A stretch of DNA of 64,000 bases from Rhizophagus irregularis (GCF_026210795.1 NC_089444.1:1044501-1108500), one strand, 5' to 3'; positions 11,609-22,710 are shown, numbered from the stretch's first letter. Notes: generated by a model not told the origin, from the sequence alone. Made by a program: numbers and translations.

Positions 11609-12296
11609 TTATTTTATTTTGACGAAATATCCATTGATTCTTTTAATAAGATAATTTTCAGGATCCTGTAACGATTCTATCATATATCTCCATGGAAAAT
11701 AAAAAATTTTAAGTCCCCATTGAGAAATATAAGCTTGTCTGTAACCTTTTTGTTCTAATATTTCCTTAACAAGATTGTAAGCTTCTTTATCTAGTCGATT
11801 ATTTAACTGAGATTTCTTTTTTTCTATCCAAAGACTAGGATAATAATTAATATATTCCTCATATGCTGTGGCCCATTTGGCTAGATTATAATTTTCGATA
11901 TAGTATTGATAAGCATTTGCTTTTTTAAGCATGTCAACAAATTCATCAAGACGCAAAGCATATTCTTCTTGAGTCTCGGGATTTATTTTCATTTGAGAGA
12001 TCGTAAGTATACCTAAGAATTTCTTTCTATCAGGAGTACCATCATTTTTCACCACCTCCCAAATTCGTTTTGCCAAAGATTCAGGTCTTTTCTTGTAATT
12101 CCTGTAAGCTTGCTGGATAACAGTTGCATAGAAATTTTCAAACTGATAGTTATATTGTTTCGCAATCAAGAATCCCCAAGACCGCTTCATAGATAGTTCA
12201 CTAAAATAGTTATGAAATATATTGGAAGATCTATCCTGGAATAGGCAAATCAGGTTTTTCTTCATGTATATGAAGCATTTCATGCATAGCGCCTTC
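11609..12296 (-). pseudogene. Lineage-specific gene fragment, unknown function
   Basis: A 224-codon open frame ends at 11609. It contains FYATVIQQAYRNYKKRPES, an IQ-like stretch, then DGTPDRKKFLGILT and a charged helical C-terminus ending INGYFVKIK. The apparent Met at 12283 is probably not the start: the next frame reads MHEMLHIHEEKPDLPIPG up to about 12236 and joins sensibly, so a 1-base shift near 12235 is likely. A TA-flanked MITE lies just upstream (12355–12629) and may have cut the gene from its 5′ part. No enzymatic motif is recognised. The protein resembles the dispersed lineage-specific families of this kind of genome. Confidence 0.55.
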
Positions 12297-12354
12297 GGCC
12301 AATTATACTAGGCGATCATATATACAGATTATATAGCGCAAAAAATAAAGAATA

Positions 12355-12629
12355 GGCCAGTTCATAATTGATTGAACGGGATATTTGGTCAGTTCACTAA
12401 AAATTCATACCAATAAAATTTAACTGTAGAATGATCAACTGACCGTTCAACGTGAACTACTAAAAATGTAGGTCGTTTTTGTCGAGTAGACAAAAATACT
12501 GACAAAAATAAACAAAGCCATAACTATTGGTTGCCTTATGTATCAATCAAACCAATTCAAAATTGAACTTTGATCATGATATTAGTGTAACATGACCAAA
12601 AAAGCTGATCGAACAATTATGAACTGGCC
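12355..12629. mobile_element. 275 bp MITE with TA duplication (mariner-like)
   Basis: Ends GGCCAGTTCATAATTG and its reverse complement, with TA directly outside both (12353–12354 and 12630–12631). No coding capacity. The TA duplication and short TIR fit a Tc1/mariner-type MITE. Confidence 0.85.
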
Positions 12630-12722
12630 TAATATTGTACCTTTGGCTAAATGATACTAATCTTCAGTTGAAAGCAATAGTCTATAATTAAGATAATTTT
12701 TGGAATCATTCAGTTAAACCAG

Positions 12723-14144
12723 TTAAACAATCGTGACTTTTGTCCCATCTCCCAATTTAAGCATAGTGCCTTTTGGCTGATTGAGATGGTTTAAGTTATT
12801 TTGTTTTATATATAAAGACGAGATAAATATTTCACCTGTTTGCCTAGGAAATAGGGAATCAGGTGTAATTTTTTCAGGATATAATATTCCCTTCTGGTCA
12901 GAAGATTTTTTCACACAATATTTCTGACTTCGATCTTGCGAGAAGAAAGGCTTCTATATGTTTATTAGTCTTGAAACATGAGTTATTCCAATGATATTTC
13001 ATTAAATCTTCAGGCTTAATCTCATATACATATCTTCGCCATCTATCGAAATATGTCTTTTTTGGTTTTACATCAGGGATTAGAGCTCCGAACAGGTCAG
13101 CCAAATTCAGGTAACCTGATCTGACCTGACCTGAAATTCAGGTCAGGTATGAGATTTTTAAAAAAAATTCAGGTCAGGTATGAAGATTGACCTGACCTGA
13201 TTGATCTGATGACCTGAAACTATTGATTCTACTATATAATAAAAGTGAGTTGCAGTATTGCGATTCACTTTTTTATATTGATTTTATATAATAAAAGTGA
13301 GTTGCGGTATTGCGATTCACTTTTTTATATGATTTTAATATAAAAATGTTGAATCGCAATATTTCGAGAAAAAACGTTGCGAAAACGTTTTTTCATAATA
13401 TTATATTAAAAAAATGTTTCGTACCATTTTTTTTGATATTTCAATAATAACGTTGCGAAAACATTTAAAAAAAACGTTTTGCAATATTTTTTTTCAATAT
13501 TTTAATAAAAAACGTTGCAAAAACGTTTTTTTTCATAATATTATATTAAAAAAAAAAGTTTTGTACCATTTTTTTTCAATACTTTAATAAAAATAGTCCT
13601 GAAATTTTTCAGGTTTCAGGTCAGGTCAGGTCAAACAGACAACCTAATATAACCTGACCTGACCTGACCCATTTGGAGCTCTATCAGGGATCTTTACCAA
13701 TTTCCAGCAATCGAAGCAAATAGCCATTTTGCTATTATGAATATCATTGGGTCTCTGATAACCAATGGTAATTTCTCTCCCTTCATAGTTATCATAGTAT
13801 GTTTTGGTTACTTCTTGCCCAGATGATCTGAAAAGGCAGAATACATGGTAATAGCTTTTATGGCCTTCAGTAATCAATGCTTGCAAAGCATCTTTTACAC
13901 GAATAGCCCATTACTGTGGAGTTTCATATGAACTAATAATAGATAAATTATCATATATTTTTTCGATCTCAACCATCTTTTTGAATTGACCAGGATAAAG
14001 AAAACCATAACAGTTTCTAATATACTCTATATCATATCCAGGATGGAGATTGATGGGTTTAGGCACAGATTTATTATAAACCTCATCTAAAATAATATCA
14101 ATGAATTTACCAGGTCTAGATCTATTAACAATGTTTCCTAACAT
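12723..14144 (-). pseudogene. Gene of unknown function split by a hAT-type MITE
   Basis: Read leftwards from ATG 14144, the frame begins MLGNIVNRSRPGKFIDI and contains LHPGYDIEYIRNCYGFLYPG. It meets a TAA at 13911–13913 (probably a former CAA), then continues WAIRVKDALQALITEG to FDCWKLVKIPD. There the 603 bp element at 13081–13683 interrupts it. The other side resumes with PDVKPKKTYFDRWRRYVY. A frameshift near 12945 joins a last block running to GDGTKVTIV and a stop at 12723. No domain is recognised. Removing the insert with one copy of its 8 bp duplication restores the KIPDVKPKK junction, so the exon was continuous before the hit. Confidence 0.75.
13081..13683. mobile_element. 603 bp hAT-type MITE with 8 bp duplication
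   Basis: TAGAGCTCC at 13081 and GGAGCTCTA ending at 13683 are the TIR tips. TCAGGGAT is duplicated at 13073–13080 and 13684–13691. Sub-terminal arms are rich in CAGGTCAGGT words. The interior holds two tandem copies of AAAAGTGAGTTGC-GTATTGCGATTCAC and repeats of CGTTGCGAAAACG. TAGAG ends with an 8 bp duplication are typical of hAT elements. Confidence 0.92.
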
Positions 14145-14695
14145 ATTTAACGATTTATAGTGTTTTTAGCAACTCTTTAGTAACTTATACTAATGAATAA
14201 CATGTTTCAATTTTATACGGATTTGCTGGTTAAGCAGTTTTAATGAATTATAGTGATTTTATTGATCTGTAGCCGATTTAGTGAGACTACACACTAGTAA
14301 ATACAAATTCATTTTATTCGATTGGGATTTATATATCAGGCTAAGCTAATTTTATATTTACATGCGGTTTGACCATAGGCGCTGTGCATGGATCTCTTAT
14401 GATTAACAGGGATTAGCCAGATATGATGTATAACATAAAAATTTGTATCACCTTAGCTCCCAGACAGTTCCCGGTACTTCCTCGCAACCTTTCTGCAACT
14501 CAAATCATGGGGATCAACCAATCAGATTTTGCACACATGCACAGTAACTAAGCTTTTTGATTAATCATTATATTAATCATTACGAAAATTAAAGTGCTGA
14601 CTGTACATGAAGCTAATTTAATCTTACTAAGTCCCCTTAAACATGACCTATATAAGCGAGTCTTTTTGCCTCTTCCTTCCTTCATAAACATAAAA
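14145..14695. other. Non-coding spacer
   Basis: No gene, TIR pair or RNA gene recognised. Confidence 0.45.
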
Positions 14696-15453
14696 ATGTC
14701 CGTACAGTGGAGCGAAGAATAAATCTGAATGTTAATTAATGAGCGTAAAAACGGGAATGAACAGTACCACTGAACTCTAAACCATAATAAGAGAAACTTT
14801 TGGGAAGATATTGCGAATGAAATCAACTGAGTAAATAATACCAATTATTTCACTGGGGAAGATTATAATAAGAAATTCTTAGCTCTAATTCAGGTATACT
14901 ATGTAAGTAATATGATAATCAAACATCCTTGTATAATACTCGACTTGATTTGATATCTTTGGTATATGTAGACGGCAAAAGCCTATAAGGAAGGAACTAA
15001 AAAGAAAAGGAGTCTTGTTGGAGAACAATATTACAATGAGTTCTTTATGGAATTTTGGAAAGAATCCGGTATTTATCCCTCCTTTGTTCAAGACCTTCAG
15101 GAGATAGCCTGTTAGGTTAGGTTTTCTTTTTCAAACTAAAGTGAGAAAAAAAATGTTTATTATTTCTAGAAAAACAACGGTTTAATAGAGCAAACGTGAC
15201 ATCACCTAATATACCGAGCAGATCGCAACCATCAAAAATTCCTAGACCAAATGTTGCATCATCATCTGCAAATACCTCAGGATCTGGAACTACTTCAAAA
15301 ATTCCTTGAGGAAATCCTAGTCTTAAAAAGACCTCACATCCAACAACACCCTCTGTATCAAGACCATCTTCTGGATCAACACCTTCATTTTCTCAGAATG
15401 CCGAAACAATTAATTTTTTTATTAATTTCATTGAGCCAGACGACCAAGAGTGA
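14696..15453 (+). pseudogene. SANT/Myb-like DNA-binding protein gene, decayed
   Basis: From ATG 14696 the frame reads MSVQWSEE, stop, I, stop, MLINERKNGNEQYH, stop, TLNHNKRNFWEDIANEIN, stop, then VNNTNYFTGEDYNKKFLALIQ. The spaced Trp residues and charged helices look like a trihelix/SANT-like domain. An intron at 14894–14971 leads to TAKAYKEGTKKKRSLVGEQ and EFWKESGIYPSFVQDLQEIA. A last exon (~15171–15453) encodes a Ser/Pro/Thr-rich tail ending FIEPDDQE. Stops at 14720 (TAA), 14726, 14771 and 14828 (TGA) and one TGA in the tail (IP-stop-GNPS) disrupt it. The TGAs stand where Arg or Gly would fit. The SANT assignment rests on pattern only. Confidence 0.6.
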
Positions 15454-16148
15454 TTTTTATAATAACAAAAAAGAAGAACATTTAATTTACTTTTCTATTC
15501 TGTATTAAAGTGGGTTTTTCATATCTGTAAATAGCTATGTTGCTTATGTTAGTTTAGTAAATTTTGTATTTTTTTTCATGACTGTAAGGCAATAGATTGT
15601 AAAGCAAATGAAATATTTTATCATAGTAGTACTTGAAAAAACACATTTAAAATTGTTAATATATCACTTCTAAAAATTTATTGATGGTTTTCCGCTCACA
15701 GGTGAGGGGGCTTAATTATAAAGTTTGTATCACATGAGATCTCTCTAAATCCACAACAGTTCTAGGAGAGTTTCAGGAGCTGGTGAGTTTCCATAAATCA
15801 CAAGATGATTGGCCAATCGGGAGAATAGTTTTTAATATATACACACCAAAATTTCCGTAAACTACTAGGCTGATGGACAAGCAAATAAAAAATATAAACC
15901 TGAATTGTGGGTGAATCTTATTATCATTTTAGATAATAAATTTTAGTACAGAGAAAATACCAAAGGTATCATGTCACATGTGTGGCAGAGTAAAGCTCGA
16001 ACGCTTCTATTACAGATAGTATTACAATATTAAACGATAACCAGTATCACAAAATTTTTGTAAGTGAACATTAAGTTTAAACAGATGTATAATTATTTTA
16101 ATAAATAATTGCACAGAAACCATATCACTAAAACCTGTATGGAATTTA
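15454..16148. other. Non-coding spacer
   Basis: No reading frame or structured repeat that can be supported. Confidence 0.45.
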
Positions 16149-16835
16149 CTAATGAATTCTACTATCACAATGGAGACAATGTCTACAATGAAGAGGACAA
16201 TGATTATCATCTCCAAAACAATTATCGCTCACTGAATACGCCCACATAGTATTAATAATTGCGTTTTTATCATCCACTATCTGAGAATTTTTCATATTCT
16301 TCACAATACTAGCATTGGATTTAAAATCAGTTGTCTCCATAAATCCGTTTTCCTTTTCAAAATGCTTCAATGAATCTCGTGCGGTGATACAAGGTGCAAG
16401 TAAATTCTCAAAGTGATAGTCCCTGATTAAATCACATATCTCCACGAAAATACTTGGATTCTTGATAAGTTTTTCGAAGGTACGCTTCACCAAAATATCT
16501 ATGGAATACTCAAATACTGTCAATTTGCCATCGTCCTCAAGTAACCAACTAGCAGGATAAACTTGGTCAGTTGGAAAACTAACTGAGGTAATGAAGGCTG
16601 ATGCGTTTTGGTGGAACTGGAATTTCTCAATCATGACTTTTACTTCGTCTACTTGCATATGACGATAGATTAATTGAACTCCCAATTCAATGGAATGTGC
16701 TTTGGTAAGAAAATAGATTTTTCCCAGAAGTTCAGCAAAATTAGGGTGTTGTTGTAAAATTCTGGAGGCAACATTGACCTCAGGGAGGGAGTTGTATTTA
16801 GTGGAATTAAATTTTGTGAAGTTGGTAAGCATCAT
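16149..16835 (-). CDS. Hypothetical protein with Cys/His-rich tail
   Basis: An uninterrupted 228-codon frame starting MMLTNFTKFNSTKYNSLPEV. The body is mixed helical with no transmembrane stretch. The last 25 residues are unusually rich in Cys and His (HCPLHCRHCLHCDSRIH), which could bind metal. No family is recognised. It is a single exon with no visible neighbour in an operon-like arrangement, as expected in a eukaryote. It is one of only two frames in the first 35 kb free of stops, frameshifts or insertions, which argues that it may be live, but no intron or paralogue supports it. Confidence 0.5.
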   Translation of the reverse strand: MMLTNFTKFNSTKYNSLPEVNVASRILQQHPNFAELLGKIYFLTKAHSIELGVQLIYRHMQVDEVKVMIEKFQFHQNASAFITSVSFPTDQVYPASWLLEDDGKLTVFEYSIDILVKRTFEKLIKNPSIFVEICDLIRDYHFENLLAPCITARDSLKHFEKENGFMETTDFKSNASIVKNMKNSQIVDDKNAIINTMWAYSVSDNCFGDDNHCPLHCRHCLHCDSRIH

Positions 16836-17161
16836 TGTTGACAGTGTGCATTTTTTCTTATTACTTTAAATATTTATCTTATTAATATCACATGACAGAT
16901 TGCAATTGGCTTTGAATATTACAAACGCAAAAATAGTCTAGTCTGTATTACATAATGAAATGTTTAACAGAAAAATTTTACTGCTATCAGAAATTTCAGG
17001 GATATTGACTTGATTTTTTATACTTTTGATACGTAACGTGAGCTTGAAAATTGATAAGATACTAGGTATAAAATGGGAATCATTTAGGTTTATACGCTGT
17101 AAACGGACAAATATTAAGCGAGAGCAAATAATATACCAAATGGACAAATGTGAACGTCAAG

Positions 17162-18989
17162 TACTAAGTATGAACGAACTAATCTCAAATCAGCGTGAAT
17201 GGATAAATGATTAGCCAAAAAGGATAAACATTTAGGAAGAGTAATGATCTACATGATGTAATATTTATCAAATGATTAACAAGGAACCAATAGATTGAAT
17301 AGGGAGTCGATCAATTGCGGCTTAGCAACCAGTTTATTGAGTTCAACAATAAGAACAATCAGAAAGAATAATTATAAGCCACAAAAGGTAAATCATATAA
17401 AATGAAGGGATAGCGGATTAAAGGAACACACATAATGAAAATACATAAAAACAATAATATAAAAGATAATATGAAAAGATAATATAAAAGATGATATAAA
17501 AGATGATACGAAAAGATATAAGCCACAAAAGATGGAATATAATATATTAAAAATAGAAATATGTTGAAAGATAGTGTATTAAAAAGATGGAACGTGAAAG
17601 ATAATATAAAAACATATTGAAAGATAACATATTAAAGATAGTATATAGATAGCATATATTAGAATAGAAAGTATCATAAAATTTGTATAAATAGAGAGCG
17701 GAATTCAAAGTAATTCCACAGTTCTCATCCACAGAACTCAATAAAAATATAAGTTTCATTTAATTATTTGTTAGTGAAGTTTAATGTTAATTAAAGGTAA
17801 TAGGTTCGCCCTAAACTTTAATTAATGTTTGCTTAATTAATTTGTGATCCGTCTCTGAACCAGTGAAAACTACTAATAAATTTCGGGGAACTGGTTTTAC
17901 AAATTAATTATCACTTAAATGGCTTTTGAGCTGATTTGCCCAGAATTTTTTTTTTTTAAGTGTTATATAATAATGTTCTGGGTATATTGAATGATAAATT
18001 TGCATCGTCAAATATTATTATCACAAGTTTGATCAACATATACTTGCCATTTAAGGCTACATTATTATACAAATTGGCGATATTGCCTAAAAAGTAACCA
18101 GCCAAATTTGTATTACAACCTGGCTGAAAAATAGTGTAACCAATTGCTTAAAACTGAGGGAATCAGGATCCATCAAAAATTTTTACATTGAACGATTAGT
18201 TAAAAAATTTTTTCTTTAGCGACGCTGGATTCCAGCCTTTAAAAATGCCATAATTATTCAATACAAGAGGTGTGAAAATCACAAAATTGATATTTTTTTA
18301 TTAAAATGTTATTTATTTGCTGGTAAATAATTTATTTAAAGGTTATAAACAAGAAAAAACAAAAAAAAAGTATTAAAATTATTTATTTCTATTAAACACA
18401 GGTCGTACTATATTTTGCTTATATTGAGCGGTGTATCTAGCAATTTTGCAGTTCTTCTAAACTACTTTTCTCTAATAATTTGTAAGTTCATTTCACATTT
18501 CATGCGTGCTATATCTATTGCTCTTATCTGAATTTCCCACTAAATTAATTTGCAAAATAATTCCCCAAAATGTATTAGTAGATTTCACTGGTTTGGAGAC
18601 GGATCACGAATTAATTTTAATTGAATAAAATGAAAATTTTAAGATGAATTAAATATACATTTTTGAAAAGTAATAATTCGTAGCGAGAGCTATCGAAGTT
18701 TGGAATTAAAGGTAAAAGTGGATATAATTTGGGGAAAATTTAGAGAAGTTAAATTTTATTTTATATCGTTCAACGTTTTATATTACTAACGCTATTTATG
18801 TTGTGAACCAAGAATGTTGTCGTTATATGTTGTTGTATGTTGATTATGTTGTTTGTTAATTATGCCGTTGATTATTTGCTTGTTCGTTTATTTGTTCGTT
18901 CGTTCGATTATTCGTTCGTTTGACCATGAGAATGTCCGTTCGATGTGGCAACTCTGTAAATTGATGACAGAGGGAATTGGGGGATCTCA
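17162..18989. repeat. Left long direct repeat (LTR-like), interrupted
   Basis: Matches 20292–21240 in order: GTAATGATCTACATGATG, the AAAGATAATATAAAAGAT-type A-rich stretch, GTAGCGAGAGCTATCGAAG, (GTTC)n and GAGGGAATTGGGGGATCTCA. About 0.8 kb of extra sequence sits in the middle and contains the TIR element. Confidence 0.8.
17837..18614. mobile_element. ~778 bp TIR element nested in the left LTR-like repeat
   Basis: The left arm TTAATTTGTGATCCGTCTC (17837–~17910) pairs with the right arm (~18541–18614) over about 75 bases. The right LTR-like copy lacks this sequence, which marks it as an insertion. Extra bases on both sides (from about 17797 and to about 18629) may be part of it. Interior non-coding. 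Confidence 0.75.
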
Positions 18990-19367
18990 ACGCATAATAA
19001 CAGCGTCATATATCTCTCAAATGAAAGTATAAATTGGGAATCATTTAGTTGATAGATTATCTTACGCATAATGACGATTTCTCTCAAATAAAAGTATAGA
19101 TCAGGAATCATTTAGTTTAGTATCATTAGAGTTAAGAATAACACATATAGATTTATATTTACATTTGCAAAACATACGCATTTTAAAAGTCAATAAAAAC
19201 ATTCTTTATTGCAAAGTAATACATGAGAAAGGGCCAGCCGGCTAAGTAAAAATGAAAGTAAAAAATAATAGAGTAATGGGTTGTTTCAAGGGAGGAATAA
19301 AGCATAAATGCCTGCTGAACCCTAACCCATATATTGGCAGTTCCTTACCCGCTACTCAGTGATATAG

Positions 19368-20022
19368 AACAGGGCGGACATGCATTATATTCAATGTAGA
19401 TCACTTGCCGATCATGATATAAGTGATATCACGTTAAATTTGAAGCTTTATTCCAAGCAATAAATGTTCTGACAATTTATGTTAAATTATTTTATTTAAT
19501 AGTTTCATTTATCAATAAATTAATATAAAAGTATTGTGGCAAAATAAGGTGTGTTTCCAAAGTTAGATTTTACGTCAAATTTTCAATAATTAATATATAT
19601 GCTATATATATGCCGATCATCTGCTAACGTGACTTTGAAGCTTTGGGCGAAGCCACAGATCTTCGGGCGAAACTTGAAACTTTTACAGTATATTATTTAG
19701 GTATTCAAGAATCAATGGCTAAAATAAACCTGGATAATTTTTGATAACCCAAAAGTTATCATTAAATAAATGTTTACAATTATTGTAAAATTAATATATG
19801 TCTGATATTTGACAAAATCTTTATGAATATTTATGAATTATTTTAAGAACTAATTTATTAACAATAAATAAAATAAAGTAAATAAAATCGAAATTTTATA
19901 CATTATTATATAGAATTTGTGAAAAAACTAATTCAACGGTATTTTTTTATGTGATAATATTGGACAAGTGATTGGCAAAATGATCGGCAATATCGTGATA
20001 ATATGGGGATGTCCGCCCTGTT
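19368..20022. mobile_element. 655 bp MITE with 9 bp duplication
   Basis: Ends AACAGGGCGGACAT and its reverse complement. GTGATATAG is duplicated at 19359–19367 and 20023–20031. Sub-terminal parts of both arms are also similar (GCCGATCAT, ATCACTTG). A 9 bp duplication suggests a Mutator-like mobilising enzyme. Confidence 0.9.
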
Positions 20023-20307
20023 GTGATATAGATAATAATGATCTATCCAAGCACCTATTTTTTCTAAGTTTTTGCTACTTATGTTTTCCCCATGATAAAA
20101 TCCCTTTATTGTATCTTTTCCAATTACTCCCATCTCAAGTCTACTAAGAATATCAACTGATACAATAGCACATATCTGATCTAAAGAATAATCATTCGCA
20201 CCCTTAATCCTATCAAAGATGTCCGTTGTAAACGGTCGAATATCAAGCATGAAAAGATGATAAAATTCAACTACCAAATGTAATTGCCAAATGTTAAGAA
20301 CGAACAA
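19933..20307 (-). pseudogene. Gene fragment whose stop codon was displaced by a MITE
   Basis: A 124-codon frame whose first ~95 residues (…FTTDIFDRIKGANDYSLD…, GKDTIKGFYHGENISS, IGAWIDHYYLYH) come from a lineage-type protein of unknown function. The remaining 29 (from NRADIPILS) are encoded by the TIR and sub-terminal part of the MITE at 19368–20022. With the MITE removed, the frame would read HYYLYH followed at once by TGA, the apparent original stop. The 5′ end lies at the edge of the right LTR-like repeat, so the gene is probably truncated upstream. Expression of the extended form is unknown. Confidence 0.55.
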
Positions 20308-21240
20308 ATTAATTATGAATTGGCGTAGATGGATAAATAATTAGCCGAAAAGGATAAACATTTAGGAAGAGTAATGATCTACATGATGTAATATTTATCA
20401 AATGATTGACAAAGAACCAATAGGATAAATAGAGTCGATCAATTGGGGCTTAGCAATCTTTAACAATAAGAACGATAAGAAAGAATAATTATAAGCCACA
20501 AAAGATAGATTATAAGTAAAACACATAAAGCGGATTGAAAGAACATATAAAATAATGTCAGAAAGATTAAGGAACATAAAATAATATAAAAGATAATATA
20601 AAAAGATAGTACAAGGATGGAATATGAAAGATAATATATTAAAAAGAACATATATAAAAGATGGCATATTAAAAGATAGCGTATTTAAAATATAGATAGC
20701 ATATTAGAAAGATAGTTCAAAGATAATATGTAAAAGAACGTAAAAGATAGTATATAGATAGAATAGAAAGTAGCATAAAATTTGTATAAATAGAGAGCGG
20801 AATTCAAGGTAATTCCACAGTTCTCATCCACAGAACTCAATAAAAATATAAGTTTCATTTAATTATTTGTTAGTGAAGTTTAATATTAATTAAAGTTTAA
20901 GATGAATTAAATATACGTTTTTGAAAAGTAATAATTCGTAGCGAGAGCTATCGAAGTTTGAAATTAAAGGTAAAAGTGGATATAATTTGGGGAAAATTTA
21001 GAGAAGTCAATTTTATTTTATATCGTTTGATGTTTTATATTACTAACGCTATTTATGTCATGAACCAAGAATGTTGTTGTATATTGTTCGTTGATTATGT
21101 TGTTCGTTAATTATGCTGTTGATTATTTGCTCGTTCGTTCAATTGTTCGTTCGTTCGTTCATTCGTTCGTTCGACCATGGGAATGCCCATTCGATGTGGC
21201 AACTCTGTAAATTGATGACAGAGGGAATTGGGGGATCTCA
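20292..21240. repeat. Right long direct repeat (LTR-like), uninterrupted
   Basis: A ~949 bp copy without the TIR insertion. It contains an A-rich purine stretch (about 20560–20770) and a GTTC/ATTC simple repeat (about 21125–21175). Confidence 0.78.
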
Positions 21241-21470
21241 CCGTAAATTGTTCCCAAATTACAGAAATGATATTTGCGAATTTTTGGCTCAAGCCTGCAA
21301 TCAAAAAATGTTAGTCAAACCATAATATATAAAGCATTGAATATCAAGAATTATTTTGTTTTTATCTTACCAGAAGAACCGGAAGAGCTTGGAGACGAAT
21401 TACTTGAAGAGCCTCGTGAATTAGTTTCAGATTCATTGGTCGAATTAGCTTCAGATTCATTGGATACACT

Positions 21471-21720
21471 TAGTGTTGTCATAGGGACGGGACATGTCCA
21501 TAGATGGGACAGGACAGGACAGTCCAGGACACGTCCAAAGATTTTAGCAATGTCCGGACATTGGAACATTAAAATCATGTAATCTTAAATATGAAATTAT
21601 AGTCCATTAGGTGTTCTTAATAAGACAAATTGTAAACTTGGACAATTTTTGGATGGGACGTGGACGGGACATGGACAGGACATTAAAATTTTGGCGGGAC
21701 ATGTCCCATGTACAACACTG
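21471..21720. mobile_element. 250 bp hAT-like MITE
   Basis: Ends TAGTGTTGT… and …ACAACACTG, with inner CGGGACATGTCC words on both arms. GATACACT is duplicated at 21463–21470 and 21721–21728. It lies inside the coding frame of the coiled-coil gene. Confidence 0.88.
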
Positions 21721-21988
21721 GATACACTTAGTTGATCAAAATCGGATCTTTGAACTACTGCATAATGTTGATTTATTTTGTTTTGGAGATCTTCGATAAT
21801 AACATTAATTCTGCTAAATTCATTATGGCAGGCTTCTACTTTCGTAGTTATGTTATTGACTATTGAAAAAATTTTCTGCGTCTCAGAGGCGTAACCAGCA
21901 TTATGTGAATTGATTTTAGCAATTTCTCCGGTAAGTTTCTTATTAAGTTCATTATTGTTTCTGACAAGCTCCGCAGTGAAAGTAGAAT

Positions 21989-22275
21989 AGTGTTTGGAAT
22001 CATGTAACAGTTATTCGAATAACTCGAGTATATTCGAGTATTCGAATAAACATAGTGGTTATTCAAGTATTCATTTAGCCAGATATAGTATAGTTAAAAT
22101 TCTAATTGGATATTAAATCCTTAAATTTAACTGAGTTAAAATCATAATTCAGGCTAAAAATTATGTAAATCATTACTATAAAAGGAAATTTAACTTATTC
22201 GAATATTATTCGAATACACTTTATAAATTTAAATGAATACTCGAATATATTCAAATATATTCGATTCCAAACATT
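21989..22275. mobile_element. 287 bp MITE with TGTTTGGAATC ends
   Basis: TGTTTGGAATC near the left end mirrors GATTCCAAACA at the right. Both arms carry repeats of ATTCGAATA/TATTCGAGTA. AAAGTAGAAT occurs directly outside both ends (21979–21988 and 22276–22285). Inserted in the coding frame of the coiled-coil gene. Confidence 0.85.
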
Positions 22276-22710
22276 AAAGTAGAATTAACTTCAAAAAGAC
22301 GTGTGGAAAGTTCGTTGGTGATTTTAGTGTTAACTTCAGTGCTAAGTTTTTTGTAGACATCAGTAAGGAGTCTTTCGATTTTCGCAGTAATACTTACATC
22401 ACGTGTCTTATTTTTTTGATTTCTGCGGTAAGAATACCATTAATTTTGGTCATACATGCAGAAAGCTCATTAGAAATTTTGGAAAATTGGTTTCTGATGG
22501 CATAAATCAAGAAACAGGTGCTAAGAAGAATAGAAACTGTAAAGTCTTCAAAGATATGCCACAAGGCTTTGTTTTGCAAGACAAGTGCAGACATATTTTC
22601 AGAGTGAAGTAGAAAAAATATAGATCACAGGTAAATTTTTTATGATTTATTAGTATAATTTATCGCTAGTGAAGTTAAATGTGAACTCACATTTCTTTTA
22701 TACATTTTAC

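Larger units (their letters stand above)
17162..21240. mobile_element. Composite LTR-like element with two nested insertions
   Basis: Two long direct repeats (17162–18989 and 20292–21240) flank a ~1.3 kb interior. The right copy begins TGTTAAGAACGAAC and ends GGGATCTCA, compatible with TG…CA LTR ends. No gag, protease or reverse transcriptase and no clear primer-binding site is visible, so it would be a non-autonomous LTR element, or simply a direct duplication. The left repeat carries a TIR insertion (17837–18614) and the interior another (19368–20022). The right border lies in an exon of a minus-strand gene (21241–22612). Confidence 0.6.
21241..22612 (-). pseudogene. Membrane-anchored coiled-coil protein gene cut by two MITEs and an LTR-like element
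   Basis: Starts MSALVLQNKALWHIFEDF at 22612, followed by one hydrophobic segment (TVSILLSTCFLIYAI) and heptad-like helices (QFSKISNELSACMTKINGIL). A 1-base slip in an A-run near 22410 shifts to VSITAKIERLLTDVYKKL. The frame is then interrupted by the element 21989–22275, resumes (HYSTFTAELVRNNNELNKKL … INVIIEDLQNKINQ), and is interrupted again by 21471–21720. It continues as a Ser/Asn-rich stretch to a GT donor at 21371. A possible next exon (LSQKFANIISVIWEQFT, ~21241–21303) is truncated by the LTR-like element. Likely a single-pass coiled-coil protein of a lineage-specific family. Function unknown. Confidence 0.7.

Noticed and set aside
15251-15508. 85-codon His/Leu/Gln-rich plus-strand frame
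   Set aside because: It is the shifted frame of the Ser/Pro/Thr-rich tail of the SANT-like pseudogene.
14440-15830. Weak similarity between 14440–14540 and the complement of 15690–15830 as possible TIRs
   Set aside because: Shared words (TTTGTATCAC, CCAATC) are too short and not collinear.
20398-20667. Hydrophobic minus-strand frames resembling a membrane protein
   Set aside because: They are the complement of an A-rich purine tract in the LTR-like repeat, which always yields Leu/Ile/Phe/Tyr runs.
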